From assembly GCA_950295325.1 (NCBI GenBank), contig OX485807.1:30849666-30909665 (forward strand): 60,000 bases of DNA, written 5' to 3'. This document shows positions 48,315-59,732 of the stretch, piece by piece. The notes under the pieces were generated by a model that saw only the letters and a program-made list of their open reading frames with translations, made no database searches and was not told the origin of the DNA. Each line of letters opens with the position of its first letter. Position 1 is the first letter of the stretch. Source of the stretch: Polytrichum commune (taxonomy: Eukaryota; Streptophyta; Polytrichopsida; Polytrichales; Polytrichaceae). A program made the translations under genes and the position numbers.

Positions 48315-48770
48315 AGCATGGCCATGGATGTGAACATGAAGACAACTCTGTTTGAGGTGAAAATAGAAGAAACAGAACCAGATTGTGCTGAAAAAAAAGA
48401 GGACGTTGATACAGATTAGACCATTGAAACTGTGATGGAAGATGCACTGACAAAAGCCACAGAGATTGCAACATCAAATAGAAAGACATCAGTTTCTACT
48501 CTAAAGAGCATGGCACGCAAGAGGAAATCCACAAACGCCGTGAAGTTCAGTGGATGACGCCCAAAGCCCTGTATTCGCAAAGCCGAATCAAGGCTGGAGT
48601 ATGGAGATCTCCCTCCCCTGGACTCGCCGACTTGCAGGCTTGAGAAACTGATGTGCTCATTGTTAATCCGGTGAGCATGATAAGTGTGTTACTTTAGAGG
48701 AGTACAATTTTGAAGAGATCTAAACCCTAATAACCGGGTTCTACAAACTACTACCACTGGATGTGATCCA

Positions 48771-49008
48771 GACAGCGCCTCGTGGAGCAACAGGGTCCGA
48801 ACTCGATAGGGTTCTCACCCTCTCCGACGTCCCGTTCCAGGGAACTTCGGCCCGGTCCGTTGCAGAGGACGCTTCTCCATACTACAATTTGAGGGGCGAA
48901 GCCCCTCGATTTTCAAGCTGGGTTCTTTCCGGTTCGCTCGCCGTTACTAAGGAAATCCTGGTTAGTTTCTTCTCCTCCGCTTAGTGATATGCTTAAACTC
49001 AGCGGGTA
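48771..49008 (-). rRNA. Fragment of the 26S (large subunit) rRNA gene 5' end, antisense, nonfunctional
   Basis: On the minus strand this reads CCCGCTGAGTTTAAGCATAT, then CACTAAGCGGAGGA, the GTAACGGCGAGCGAACCGG block, AGCCCAGCTTGAAAAT and CCACGAGGCGCTGTC. This is about the first 250 bases of a plant 26S rRNA gene. A second short piece near 49153-49175 resembles the very first bases (GACCTCAGATCAGG). Homology ends abruptly on both sides. The copy is diverged and lies wholly inside the pogo-like transposon, so it is a captured fragment and not an active rDNA unit. Confidence 0.9.
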
Positions 49009-49190
49009 GGCTTAGTGATATGGCTGCACTGCTCCCGTAAGGCCACTACAATTCAGCGGGGCTCCTGCCCATCTCCACAGCAGATTGTGATGCCGCCGGC
49101 GTTCGAGAGCACCAATCCATACACGGAGGATCAGTTACCTTAGTCTTTCCCTGATCTGAGGTCTGATGCGTTCGACTGTTTCCCGGCCGG

Positions 49191-49463
49191 CTGCGCACGC
49201 TTCCTAACTCCTGGCCAAGGGAGGGTCGGATCACTGATCGCAGCCTGCGCCTCCGCAGCGGCGGGACTCTCTGAATTTCGGCTGCGCACGCTTCCTAACT
49301 CCTGGCCAAGGGAGGGTCGGATCACTGATCGCAGCCTGCGCCTCCGCAGCGGCGGGACTCTCTGAATTTCGGCTGCGCACGCTTCCTAACTCCTGGCCAA
49401 GGGAGGGTCGGATCACTGATCGCAACCTGCGCCTCCGCAGCGGCGGGACTCTCTGAATTTCAG
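49191..49463. repeat. Three-copy 91-bp GC-rich tandem repeat
   Basis: Three nearly identical units begin CTGCGCACGCTTCCTAACTC at 49191, 49282 and 49373, followed by short CCGACCTCCGAG-like iterations to about 49550. The composition and neighbouring 26S fragment suggest ribosomal spacer origin. The open frames on the minus strand here are products of the repeat. Confidence 0.92.
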
Positions 49464-52400
49464 CCGACCGACCTCCGAGCCCTCTCTGACCTCCGACCTC
49501 CGACCTCCGAGACCTCTCTCCGACTCCCGCTCCGAGCCCTCTCTGACCCATTCACAAACCCAGCTAGGATTCAACGGATTGAGCCCACGAGACCCTTGTG
49601 GGCTTTGCAGCAAGCATGGGTGTCAACTGAATTTCTGGAGAACGGACGTGTTAAAGTCAATGTAGAACATATTTGGTACCATTTTGCTGGATTTCCTCAC
49701 ATGCCACTTGAATTCATGTAATTTTGGGCAGAACCATAATATATATATATATTTTTTGGGCAAACAGAGTCAAGAATTTCCAAAAAATTTAGGCGCTCTT
49801 GTAAATAATTATTTTCTGCCCAAGCTGCTAGTAACCTACGGTAGCTCGCCGCTCTTAATTCCCCTTAGGATCACTTGGTAAAAGTCATATCCTACCGTGA
49901 ACCATAATCGTTGAAATGTTTTCATAGGGATCCCATCGTGCCCGCTTTCCCCTTTGCCATGGACATGACTATGTTGGTTAGTTCTATTACAGTAATCACC
50001 TTTGAGGGAGACAAATTCATGGCATTCGCGAACATTATCAAAAATCCCTCAAAGATTTTTATGATAACTTCCTCTGAGACCTCCTTATATCTATAGAGGT
50101 CCTTATAAAAGTCAAAGCATCTCTTACTTAAGTCTTCATTCCTCGTGAAGCTCCGCCCATGCCTATCCCTAAGTTCCGAGATAACTAACTGAGAACTTTT
50201 ATCCTTACAGATAATAAAAATTCCGCAATGCATTTATCCCCTACCTTTTGCCATGTGACCCTAGATCTAATAGCAACTCCATTAGATTTCTTGGTCTCAA
50301 TTTCCTTTAGCTTATTCCGTAGTTGGTTGACCTCCCCTTGTTTGTCCACATTGCAAATATCATTATGTAGTTTTGCGGTGGCCATCTCCGAGTCGACTCT
50401 CGTGTCTAGTTCTTCTTTCTTACACTCTTTGGCCTTTTGTTTATTCACTAGTATGTATAGTCTAGTTATATACCTTAGCTTATAAGAGAAAGATGTTACA
50501 ATTCTACTTTCTTACACTCTTTGGCCTTTTGTTTACTCACTAGTATGCATAGTCTAGTTATATACCTTAGCTTATAAGAGAAAGATGTTCCCTCAAGACA
50601 TTTATTTCATCTAACCCTTATCATATCAATAGTATCCTCTTTCAAGTGTAAGACGTTTTATTTGAAAATCGTATTTCTCAATTCCCCACTACCAATGCTA
50701 ATTTCTAGTTGAACGGGGGAGTGATCAGACCCAACCAGATACCCATGTATAAAGTATGTCATTTTTTGTATACCTAGCCTACTATGCATAGGAATGTAAA
50801 ATCTATCTAGCCTTGCCAAACAACGTGCCTATCCCATGTGTCTGTTGTTCCAAGAGAATATGGGCCCACCTTAATGGATAAATGTATTGTGAATTTGAAA
50901 TGCAGTTAGAAGTCCATTCCATGTAAACCTCTCTAGGTCACTGATAGCCCTCCCACAATCATTGGATTTATTGCGTAGCATTTCCGTCATATTAAAATTC
51001 CCCCTATAATACATTAGCAATTAGGCAAGGCGTCTAACATGATGTCGTAGCACGATGGTGACGTATTCATTAAATTAACCTGATAAACGCGTAAAATGTC
51101 ACAGCCGCGCCAAGTTCGTTCCCACGAAGAACCTGCGGTCGTTCACAACACAGAGGGAGGAAATCTTTCACTAACACACACACAAGAAACACCAGAAACT
51201 AAGATAACACAGATCGGATTAAGAAATCCGGGATATTACGGAAATTATAGCACGGAGATTTCCGCCTTCCCGGTAGTGGACCGCGGTAGGGAACACAACA
51301 CAAAGTATGGACAAGCTCCCACCCTAGAGTAGTAACAACAATAGACTCAGCGTCCTGAATCCATAGTATAACAACTATGTACACTCCATTCTAAGATTCC
51401 TTATTACGGGTCATGACTTCCGGGATAAGGTTTCCGCGATAGAGGTAGCGGATCTGACATGTATTTTCACTATCCGCTAGATTTTTGACCGGGTCACAAG
51501 GACAATAATTCTAGTGTTTTAGGCTAGAATGCTCAAAGAGACTTGGTAGTTGTTCATCAGGATCTCGCCCTTTGGATTGGTTTCTCCGGGTTGTCTCCAT
51601 ATCTCTACTTCCTCCTCCTAACTACTACTCCCTTAGACTGGTGTTATGATGGGGGCAGCCCTCCCTCGGGAAGGTGTCCCACTTAGGTATCCGACACGTG
51701 CCACCCCCTTTGACGGGGGGAAAAGGTGGAGGAAGTTTTGGGTCTACAAAACCAGCCTGATCCGCTTTCCGTGATGGCACAGTTTCCACTATACCACACG
51801 CGGAAACCGAATCCTCCCTCGAGAAAGGTGGAAACGCAACATGTGCGCTCCTATCCTCACAATGGGTAGCTTGTGCTGTTCCACCGGTCACACAGGATAG
51901 GACCCATGGTATGATGTTTTCCGTGACGACACGGCTAACATAGGGATGGGGCTACCACGCCTACCATCCGCGGTGGGAACCAAACACAAGTTGCGGCAGG
52001 TGCATGAGTGTTCTAGACCAGTCCGTTACTACTGATCGGTATGATCCACCTTGTCACCAAAAAGCCTCCACCCTTCAATTTCGTCCTAGCCCGAATGAAG
52101 AAGTTTATAATGACATGTAGAGATTTCTCTCTTTGTAATACAATGTATGATTCCAATCTATCGTTGGAATATACACAACTTAGCCAAGTCTATACTATGT
52201 CTTCTTACACTCCTTAATCTCGGGTAATGTCACATCTTTGCACTTCTCTAAAGTTCACCCGGCCGCTTTGGCCACGCATGCCTTCAAAGATATCCCTCTT
52301 GTGAAGCAAGTCCTTGCCGTCGACTCCACACTATTACATGAGTTCTCGCTTATTGATTCCATGAATTACACAAATTTAAGTATTGATAAATACTTGTCAC

Positions 52401-52499
52401 TTATTGTAGTTTTCTCCTCACGCTTCAACCACTATATTGGTTTAATGAACTAATGGTTATCCCTAATAGAACCAAGCAAACTTCCTTTGTTCCCCTAGA

Positions 52500-53125
52500 T
52501 TTTACTAGCTAATAGTGTAACTTTCCCATTACTTCTCGGAATGTCCTAAAATTTTATCTGTAACTAGGGAGACAAAGCAAAAAACATCTCACCAATTTGT
52601 GAGCCTATCCCATTTTTTGTCCGACAGTTATGACCATTTTAGTGTGTCAGTCTACCCAGATTTCATAATGTCATAACTTCCTCTCACACACTCCAAAGAA
52701 CTTCAAATTTTGGAAGCAATCACAAAAACTAATTTTTTATGACCCCTTGAAATTTCATACTATTTTCATTTTCTGCCAAAACGTTATGGCCTTTTTAGTC
52801 TGCAACTCTTGAAAATACTTCAGGATGATATATCTCCTTCTCATCTACTCGGAATGACTTGAAATTTGTACCACAACTAGGAAACCTAAGAACAAAGCAT
52901 CCCTCAAAATTTCATGCGTTTCAAAGCCTCTGTCCAGGAGTTATGCCCATTTCAGCTCGACAATGTAGGCAAAGTTCAGAATGTCATAACTGCTGCTCCA
53001 GTGCTCCAAACATCCTCAGATTTTGACCATGTTCATATAAACAAGTTTTTTACTAACCCTCTAAATTTCAACAAATTATCTTCTTCTGCTCGGAAGTTAT
53101 GCCCCTTACAACCTAGACTACTCAA
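52500..53125. repeat. Degenerate tandem repeat, period about 156 bp
   Basis: The word GTTATG(A/G/C)CC recurs at 52627, 52783, 52940 and 53096, spaced 156, 157 and 156 bp. Similar context (Y-rich, AAATTTCA and CATAAC words) lies between. Four decayed units are visible. They lie in the noncoding part of the 5.4-kb insert. Confidence 0.75.
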
Positions 53126-53817
53126 GAAATACCCAAGAAATATGAACTCAAATACTACAACTTGAAGCCATAAAATATCTTAAAATTATTCACACCAAAA
53201 CTAATTCTAACAAGAGGTCAAGCCCTCTTGAAGGCCAACTAGCCTTGGCTCTCCAACTAAAAACTAAGCACACACATGTGCTCTAATCTTGCTTCCAACA
53301 CACCCACACTTATAACACGTAGGGTGCCTTGGAGCACGAAGGGAAGAGAGGATGAGTAAGGCAAGAATGAGGGATTATATAGTGAGTTTGAGGGGGTGAG
53401 CACCCTCAAGGCTCACGATAAGCCCTCGAGATCTCCTTCTACTTTGTAGGCTCTAATCCTATCTCCTAAGCCTTCCTCCCTCAAATGATCAACAAGGATC
53501 CTAATTCAAACATTTAACTAACCTTGGCTTTCTATCTACCACACTTTACCAAGGTTTGTCCCTCTCCTACTTAAATCCACTCCACAAAAGCCTAATGCTT
53601 CAGACTAAGCTTTCTTCAAGCTTCACTTTTTTTATATTTTTGTGAATAATCATAAATCACCAAAACACCACTTGTAATGTTTTACAAGTGTTAACAACCA
53701 ATGTGGGCATCAATTTGGGCTCACACACCTCTAGGTCACGGCAAGCGGAAGGCGTAAACCATAACTCTTCCCCTACTATTGGACATGTCTATCCACTACT
53801 GCTCATTGTCGGTCCCT

Positions 53818-53911
53818 AGTTGGACGGAGTAAGTGGGGAAAAACCTACCGTATGCGCGGAACTCTCCTTGCCCAACAACCCACGGTGGGGTTTTTTCCCC
53901 TTACTCGTCCA
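53818..53911. repeat. Imperfect hairpin
   Basis: TTGGACGGAGTAAGTGGGGA on the left pairs imperfectly with TTCCCCTTACTCGTCCAA on the right, arms of about 26 bases and a loop of about 40. It could be a small foldback or a regulatory structure of the retroelement. Confidence 0.5.
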
Positions 53912-54406
53912 ATCATTTCCGTCTTTCCGTGCTTTAAGATTCCTCCGCCCATCACATGCTCACATAGGGGCGTTTTAACCACACGCACCTCGGGGTATTA
54001 CTGACCCCCTGTCCTATCACGGAATACTAACCTAACTAACCTACACAGTGATAGGGAATGGCGGAAAACTCGGAAACCTCAAGTACGGAAAGGATGGACC
54101 ACTTGCATTACACATGAACTTAAGACTCAACTCAAACCGAAGGTGGAGTAAAGCATAAGGTCTGAATTGAACAAAAGAACACTTGCATTGCAAAATGATG
54201 AGAAAAACACCGAAGTGCTCCCTTTTAAACCAAACTAACACCCACATGCCATGGTTTCTATGCTGGAAATCGCGGGCCACGTGGTAGTCTTGACAATCCA
54301 CCTCATTGAGAGGTCAGAACCTAAACAAAAAAAATGACAAAGCACACAACTCGGGGCCAACTAACTACTTGCCCAAAACAACCCAAAATGGAATCCTAAC
54401 TAAAAT

Positions 54407-56190
54407 CTACTCCCTATCCTTCCGCTTCTTCAGCTTGGCTTTCTTCTTATTCTGCTTTCGCTTCTCGTGGCGGTTCACTCTGTCCGTTGTCAAAGATGGA
54501 GTACGTGGTGGTGGCACTGACACCTCGTGTCCATCGGGCCGGGAAATCACTCCCACGTGGTCCATCGTCTCCGCAATATCCGGCGCCAGTGGTGTGGACA
54601 ATTGGTTGTCCAGCGGAAATCCCGGAGCAAGTAGTGCAAGCGGCAACGGATTCTGGGCAACCATCTGGAAGGCCATGGTAGGGCTCGGTGGTGTTACCTT
54701 GGCCACGTGGTAACCATCCAAGGTTTCCTTCCCAACGGTGGAGGAAACCGGGTTGGCATTGAGAACCACCACCTCAGTGGCGGAAACCGGCGGTGCCGTG
54801 ATCGCCGTGATGTCTTTCACTTGGTATACCTCTTTCCCATGTTGGTTTCCACCTCCTACCGCGGCACCCTGAATTTCCACCACATCATGAGGGGTCAAGT
54901 CGAAGTAGCTCGATGAGGTCTCATCTTCTTCCGAAGACTCTACCGTGGTGGGAAACAACTCCGTGCAGCTAGTAATGAGGGCCTTCATTGCTTTCAAAGC
55001 TGCGTCCATCTTACTTCCTTGATCTATGATGAAGATAACCATCTTCGACCCGGAAACGTGGCCCGCATTCTTCAATTCTGCGTCGAACATCTTGGCCTTC
55101 CACCACACATTCTCTGGGATGTCCACCATGTCACTCACCTTTTGCACTATGAGGGTGGTATCTTTCACCTACTTCAGGAGCGTCTCTCGCTCCCCCTTCA
55201 ACTTCCGCACTTGCTCCGTGGTCTTCCGATTTTCCGCAGTAAGGTGGTCCACCTTACGCTCCAACTCCCGCAACCGGCGCGGATCTTAGATGACCTCTTA
55301 TATTGCGGCAACCAAACTCTCCCGCAGAGGGTTGCCCACAAGTTCCCCCACTTGTTGCATTTGCAGCTCATACTCCGCAATCCGGAACCGAACTTCCTCT
55401 AGGTCGCGGATAATGGAATACACTGGATTGTCCTCCAAGGTGAATGTGGAGGTTCCACCTCCTCCGGGTTTGGTGGTGGACATGGTCCGCGTCGTAAGAT
55501 TCTCCAACATCAGTTTCCTCTTCTTGGACACGGGCTGCTCTTCGTTGCTGAAGTCCACCACATCTTCCTTCTTCGAATATTCATGACCCATCTCTGGCTC
55601 CGAGTCGGTGGTCTGGAGCTCCCGCATAATCTGGTACCCTGTCCATTGGATTTATTCTTCGTCCGTGAGCAAGTTTTCGTACGCATAAAGGTGGAAGAGG
55701 AAATGACCAATGTAGGAAGGTTGTCCGCGTTTAGTATTGGTTGCCAACCGGTACACCAACTCCCCAATGATACTTCCCCAATCCACCACCTTCTTCTTGG
55801 AGTATGCAAGAAGCAAGGTGATAGCTAAGGTGAGAGTGATGTTGTAGGACTTCTCCGGGCTCAAAATGGGTACCAAGAAAGCTAATATCCTCCCTTCTCC
55901 TTCCTGCTTGAACCCGTAAACCCTACTCCACAATTCCGCATTCCACCTATCCGGTTGGCCCCGGATGGTGGAAGCGTAAACTTGGTCCACCTCCCCAGTG
56001 ACCAATTCCCTCGCCATCTCCTCACATCGCACTCTCCAGGACTTTTCGAATAGCCCGAGGCAGCCCATGCGCCTCAGGTCTGCCTCCAGCTTATTACTCT
56101 CCTCTCTGCTCGTGGGATGAAGACATATACCTTACGGAGGGCTATCGGCTTGTCCGATATCCTCCTCCGGGATTGGATCGCCATGGCGGT
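54407..56190 (-). pseudogene. Gag-like coiled-coil protein of the insertion, with stop codons
   Basis: One minus-strand frame runs from 56068 to 54407, interrupted by only four stops (near 55652, 55298, 55286 and 55169), with a frameshift before its start. The N-terminal part (MGCLGLFEKSWRVRCEE, ILAFLVPILSPEKSYN, VDWGSIIGELVYRL) precedes a heptad-rich segment (LRELERKVDHLTAENRKTTE) and a low-complexity basic end (KRKQNKKKAKLKKRKD). I do not recall a formal family name. Its place in a retroelement-like insert and its make-up suggest a structural gag-like role, but this is inference. Confidence 0.55.
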
Positions 56191-56999
56191 TGCGGCCCGC
56201 GGTCGCCTGTGCGGTCCACTCCGTTCTAAGGTTTCCGCCGAAATGAAATTCCTACTATAATCTTAATTTGATGATTTTAACTACTTTAAGGATTGTTATT
56301 TTTTTTCTCACTTCGAAAAAAACTCACCTAACAATCTACCCCTCAATTACTCTACTTATCTTGTTTTCCGTTGTCCTATCTATTATTTGAACCTAAAAAC
56401 ATGGTTAATTAAGAATTTGGAAAACTGTGGGCCATGACACATGATATGCCATAAGTGTATGTGGTTAGTTGGAATGTTTGAAGCGTATACACATGCGATT
56501 CCAATACTTCCTCCCTTTATACCTTCTATTTTGATCCATACCACCCTATCATCATAAAAAACCCACGTGTTGTGACTAACTTAGCATATTTATGTGCCAA
56601 TAGAATCCCAAACTTGCCTTTGCCTGCGGCATCAAGGTTTAACTAGAAACTCTCTCCTGAAGCAGCTTCGAGAACCTAATTGGTACAACCTAACATGAGT
56701 CTAGTGCCTAGGTTTTTTAATGCCCTACCCCTTAATTTGTGCTCTTGGATCATAATAACACCAACTCATGGTGTCAAAGAACTAAGGAAACACCTTTCTT
56801 TTAGAATGTTTTTTGAGTCATTGAGCCCCCGGATGTTATGAAAAATAATTATCCATTTCATGATTATAAATTTTTTTAGGGGTCCACATAGTGTCTTTAC
56901 TATCCCCCAAAATGTAACTTACTTTGGAAATCCCATATCCTCCCTTGCCTTGGAGTTAATGTGTGTGTTGTCCTAAGGCCAAGAGACTTGCAACACTAT

Positions 57000-59732
57000 T
57001 ACAGATGGGGGTGTTTGCTAAAACCCCCCTTGCCTCTTGTGACATGGTTGGACTATCTAATCTTATGTTTACTAGAATACCATTGTATATATCATTTTTT
57101 GTTCCTATTGCTTGCGTTAAACTGGGTCTCAAAGATTACCTCCGAAGGTTTTCCACTTGGTGGGTGAGGTTCTCCTTGGCTCGGGTGTGGGTCCTCCTTA
57201 GTCTCCATGATTATGTCGGTCCGGACTTCATCATGCGTCCATGCCCGTTGGGGATTATTTCGGGTCCTTGGTTGGTGGGGCAACTTCCTTTTGGAGTTGC
57301 TTATTCCTCGCTCCCCTCCACTTAGACGCCTTTATCCTCAAATCTCTGTGCTTAGTGAGCTCGCTTCCCTTCTCTCTTCCCCGTTCCTTGAATGTTTTCT
57401 GCCCTCCTTAGTGTCGTTGGGCCCCCTCCTTCACTCTGCCCACGGGGAGGTCACTCTAATGTCAAGTTGAAAACCACGTGCGAACAAAGTTTGCTACCCC
57501 TATATTATATGCTATAGATAATTTTAAAAATTATGATATTTTTCTATATATACATATCCATTGATAATATCTTTTGTGTATTTTTTTGAAATTATTAGTT
57601 ATCTCCATTTTTCTAGTAATTGTTTTAGTTCACTTCTGCGTCAATCTAGTTAGAAACGGTATGTTTTCTAGAAAAAACAAATTATCAAATTTGGTTGTCA
57701 ATTTTTACTATGTAATAGATACCATATATATGTACTCATAAATTTTTTTTGATAAAAGTTTGACCCATTTTGTTGATGCAACTTAGAAAAAATAGATTTT
57801 TTTTGTTCACACGTGATTTTCAACTTGACAATGGAGTGACCTCCCCGTGACTTTGCCCTGCCGGGAGTGGCGCCTTCTCCTCCTCTCTATCTCTATGTGT
57901 GTTTGATGCGGCCGATGTATACACAAGCTCCTCCCCTACCGTGAGGACCTCGCTCCTTGCTCCCCCGCTTAAGTTGCTTCTCCCTTCGGTGATCAGTTTG
58001 TTCCTCTTGCAGAAAGCGATTTTTGGTTCGGTTGCTGCACTCCTTACCTCTCCCATGTCTATGCAATCTGCCTCTACATGGACCATTGCTTCTGCCGCTT
58101 CATCCTCCTCCTTTCCACTCCCTTCTTCCCTTTTTTTTGGCATTATCTTCAGATTCACCTTCAATTGACTCACATTCATTGAGTTTTTCCGGTCCCCTTT
58201 TATGGCCCACCCTTTTTATGGGTGACCAGATCATGTTCGAGGCCACTTCTTGTGACCCCCCCCCCTCCTTCCTTCCTATCGGAGCTCTTGTTTGCTTCTT
58301 CTTTTGTTTTCGTTGCAGCTCCTGATCTTGCCATCTCTGCTTCGACTACCTCCACTATGGCTTCCTGAACTACGAATCCTTCTAATTGGGCCAGATACCC
58401 CTTGCTTCCGAATCCAATTCGCCTTGTTCACCGAACCAGCCTAACTCTCAACCAAACCTACTATCCAGTCTCATCTCCACCTGGGCATGTCTCCGCCCTC
58501 CATCTGTCTCTGTTGCTTTGGGTTCCTTCCTTAACCATTAAGTCTTCTACTAGTTGAGCTGATCTTGTTGTTTTATTCCCATATTGGCCAAACTCATCAC
58601 TAGATCTGACCTCCTCTCGATGCTCATAAGTTTGCTTCCTCAGGCTATCATCAACTATATCAAATATATTCCTCCTAGGTTTCTTCAAGTTTTTTGATTG
58701 TTGGAACCCCTTCTAATCCACTACTATGTTTTTTTCTTTTATCATGTTGGTATATGTGATGTGGATGAGGTGGTCGTACTCGTTTTTTATCCCTCCTCTC
58801 TTCATTTTTCCAGATCTCTTTGTAATCCTTTACCATGTATTTCCAAGTGTGGCATGTTTTGCACCTAATCGGAAGTTTGTCATAATCCACCAGAATTTTT
58901 TGTGGTGGAAGATACCTTCCTCCATTTCTAGATTGATTCTTGTCACCCATCCCTAATTGATCTTAAGGTTAACACAAAATTTCATACCCATGGCCGATTT
59001 GTTGGACGTGTCTATCCCTATGACCTCTCCTAAAGATTTTGTGATGGCAAGTGCCTAATGATGGTATTCGAATGGTAGATTCCTCATAGCAATCCTTGTA
59101 AGAAAAACTAAGTTGTTTGAGTGGTCCGGATTAAATCTTGGTACCCAACTTCGTATCAGGCATGTGCCCCACTCTGATTTGAATCGTGAAAGCATCAGTG
59201 CATTATGTAAAGAGTCCTTATCCTCCCCACTAAGGAAGAAGAATCAATTCCCAAAATCACTTCTACATAAAGTCAATGTGCTCCCCCTCAACTCTTGATT
59301 TAGGGTTTTCAGCCATAACCTCGTTGCTTGGAGGGGTGGTTTAGAACCCACAAACTTAGCAATAAGAAGTTGATGTCTAAGTAAAGCAATGCGGGCTAAA
59401 AACGTTTGTGAGTTAATTTTAAATGAGATGGCATCTTTCCTCACAAGAAAACCGCGAAAACTCCTTTCCAAATTCAATGAAAGGATCTCACCAGTCTTTC
59501 CTTTGAATGGATTGAGCTCCTCACTCCCAATTTGCTTGCTAGCCTCCACCAACACTTCGATCACAACATCTGTCATTACAGTATCATGGTTCAGAGCTTC
59601 GCCTACGATCCAACTTCCTCTTTCCTCCATAATTGGATCAAACCTCAATCCATTTCCACAGTGAATCTTTGCTGCAAATGATTCCATCATGTGATGTGTT
59701 CCAGCTCCTTCACATCCACTCTTCTCCACCAA
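57000..59732 (-). pseudogene. LINE ORF1 remnant
   Basis: The best N-terminal piece is 59244-59732, with the pattern INSQTFLARIALLRHQLLIAKFVG and TRLWLKTLN typical of plant L1 ORF1 proteins. A later piece (58675-58950) has a decayed zinc knuckle: CKTC is kept, but the His and last Cys positions are aromatic. A low-complexity Glu/Ser-rich part (57820-58179) is cut by a MITE. ORF1 proteins of this kind bind LINE RNA. There is no intact reading frame. Confidence 0.7.
57441..57849. mobile_element. 0.4-kb MITE with CACGGGGAGGTCACTC ends inside LINE ORF1
   Basis: Terminal inverted repeats of about 45 bases start CACGGGGAGGTCACTC and include TGTCAAGTTGAAAA and CACGTG. The flanks carry ACT(C/T)TGCC, an 8-bp duplication with one mismatch (9 bp is also possible). 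The interior is very AT-rich. Eight bases would fit hAT, nine Mutator; I cannot decide between them. Confidence 0.82.

Larger units (their letters stand above)
46378..49841 (+). mobile_element. Complete pogo/Tc1-mariner-like DNA transposon, 3464 bp, with captured rDNA
   Basis: Perfect 25-bp terminal inverted repeats beginning CCGTAGGTTACTAGCAGCTT are flanked by TA on each side (46376-46377, 49842-49843). Subterminal TTAGGCA-like words recur near both ends and could be transposase-binding sites. The inside holds a DDE transposase remnant on the plus strand. Its right third carries an antisense 26S rRNA gene fragment and tandem 91-bp repeats. It sits inside the reverse transcriptase region of the LINE. 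The intact termini suggest it might still be moved by a related active transposase, but its own gene is frameshifted. Confidence 0.92.
51043..56439 (-). mobile_element. 5.4-kb retroelement-like insertion with TGTC...GACA ends and CATGA duplication
   Basis: The insert begins TGTCGTAGCAC and ends GGGCCATGACA, with CATGA at 51038-51042 and 56440-56444. Removing it with one CATGA restores the LINE reading HLWHIML-DALPN in frame, which fixes the borders. TG...CA ends and a 5-bp target site are typical of LTR retrotransposons, but I found no matching pair of LTRs. It carries a gag-like decayed frame and no polymerase, so it would be nonautonomous or deleted. Confidence 0.8.
43490..56940 (-). pseudogene. 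LINE ORF2 remnant (endonuclease, reverse transcriptase, zinc-binding end)
   Basis: The endonuclease N-terminal half at about 56445-56940 shows NIRGLND, IQEHKLRG and the (G)IACVYASNIPT block. Its C-terminal half at 50700-51037 shows GGNFNMTE, FTWNG, FSWNN, ARLDRF and GSDHSPV. The RT begins at 49922-50233 (VISELRD, FYKDLYR, MAKGKAG). After the transposon insertion it continues with VTKGFISLIPKEGD, FIRWVKRLF, a QRCPLAPYLF block and a retained Y-T-D-D at 45778-45789, then LSLAGGVIICNYVL. The zinc-binding end (HKLWDC, AWRW) lies at 43751-43936. Reverse transcription at a nicked target is the family role; many stops here exclude function. Confidence 0.85.

Noticed and set aside
48771-49008. Functional ribosomal RNA locus
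   Set aside because: Only about 240 bases of 26S with diverged positions, abrupt ends and no 18S or 5.8S; it is inside a transposon.
48763-49613. Series of GC-rich open frames on both strands
   Set aside because: They are translations of the 26S rRNA fragment and the 91-bp tandem repeat.
54306-54713. Plus-strand open frame of 135 codons and others over 54.3-56 kb
   Set aside because: They are shadows of the longer minus-strand gag-like frame.
51043-56439. Mutator-type insertion with a 9-bp duplication ACATGATRT
   Set aside because: The longer flanking match has one mismatch and the ends show no terminal inverted repeat. TGTC...GACA ends with perfect 5-bp CATGA and in-frame LINE restoration fit better.
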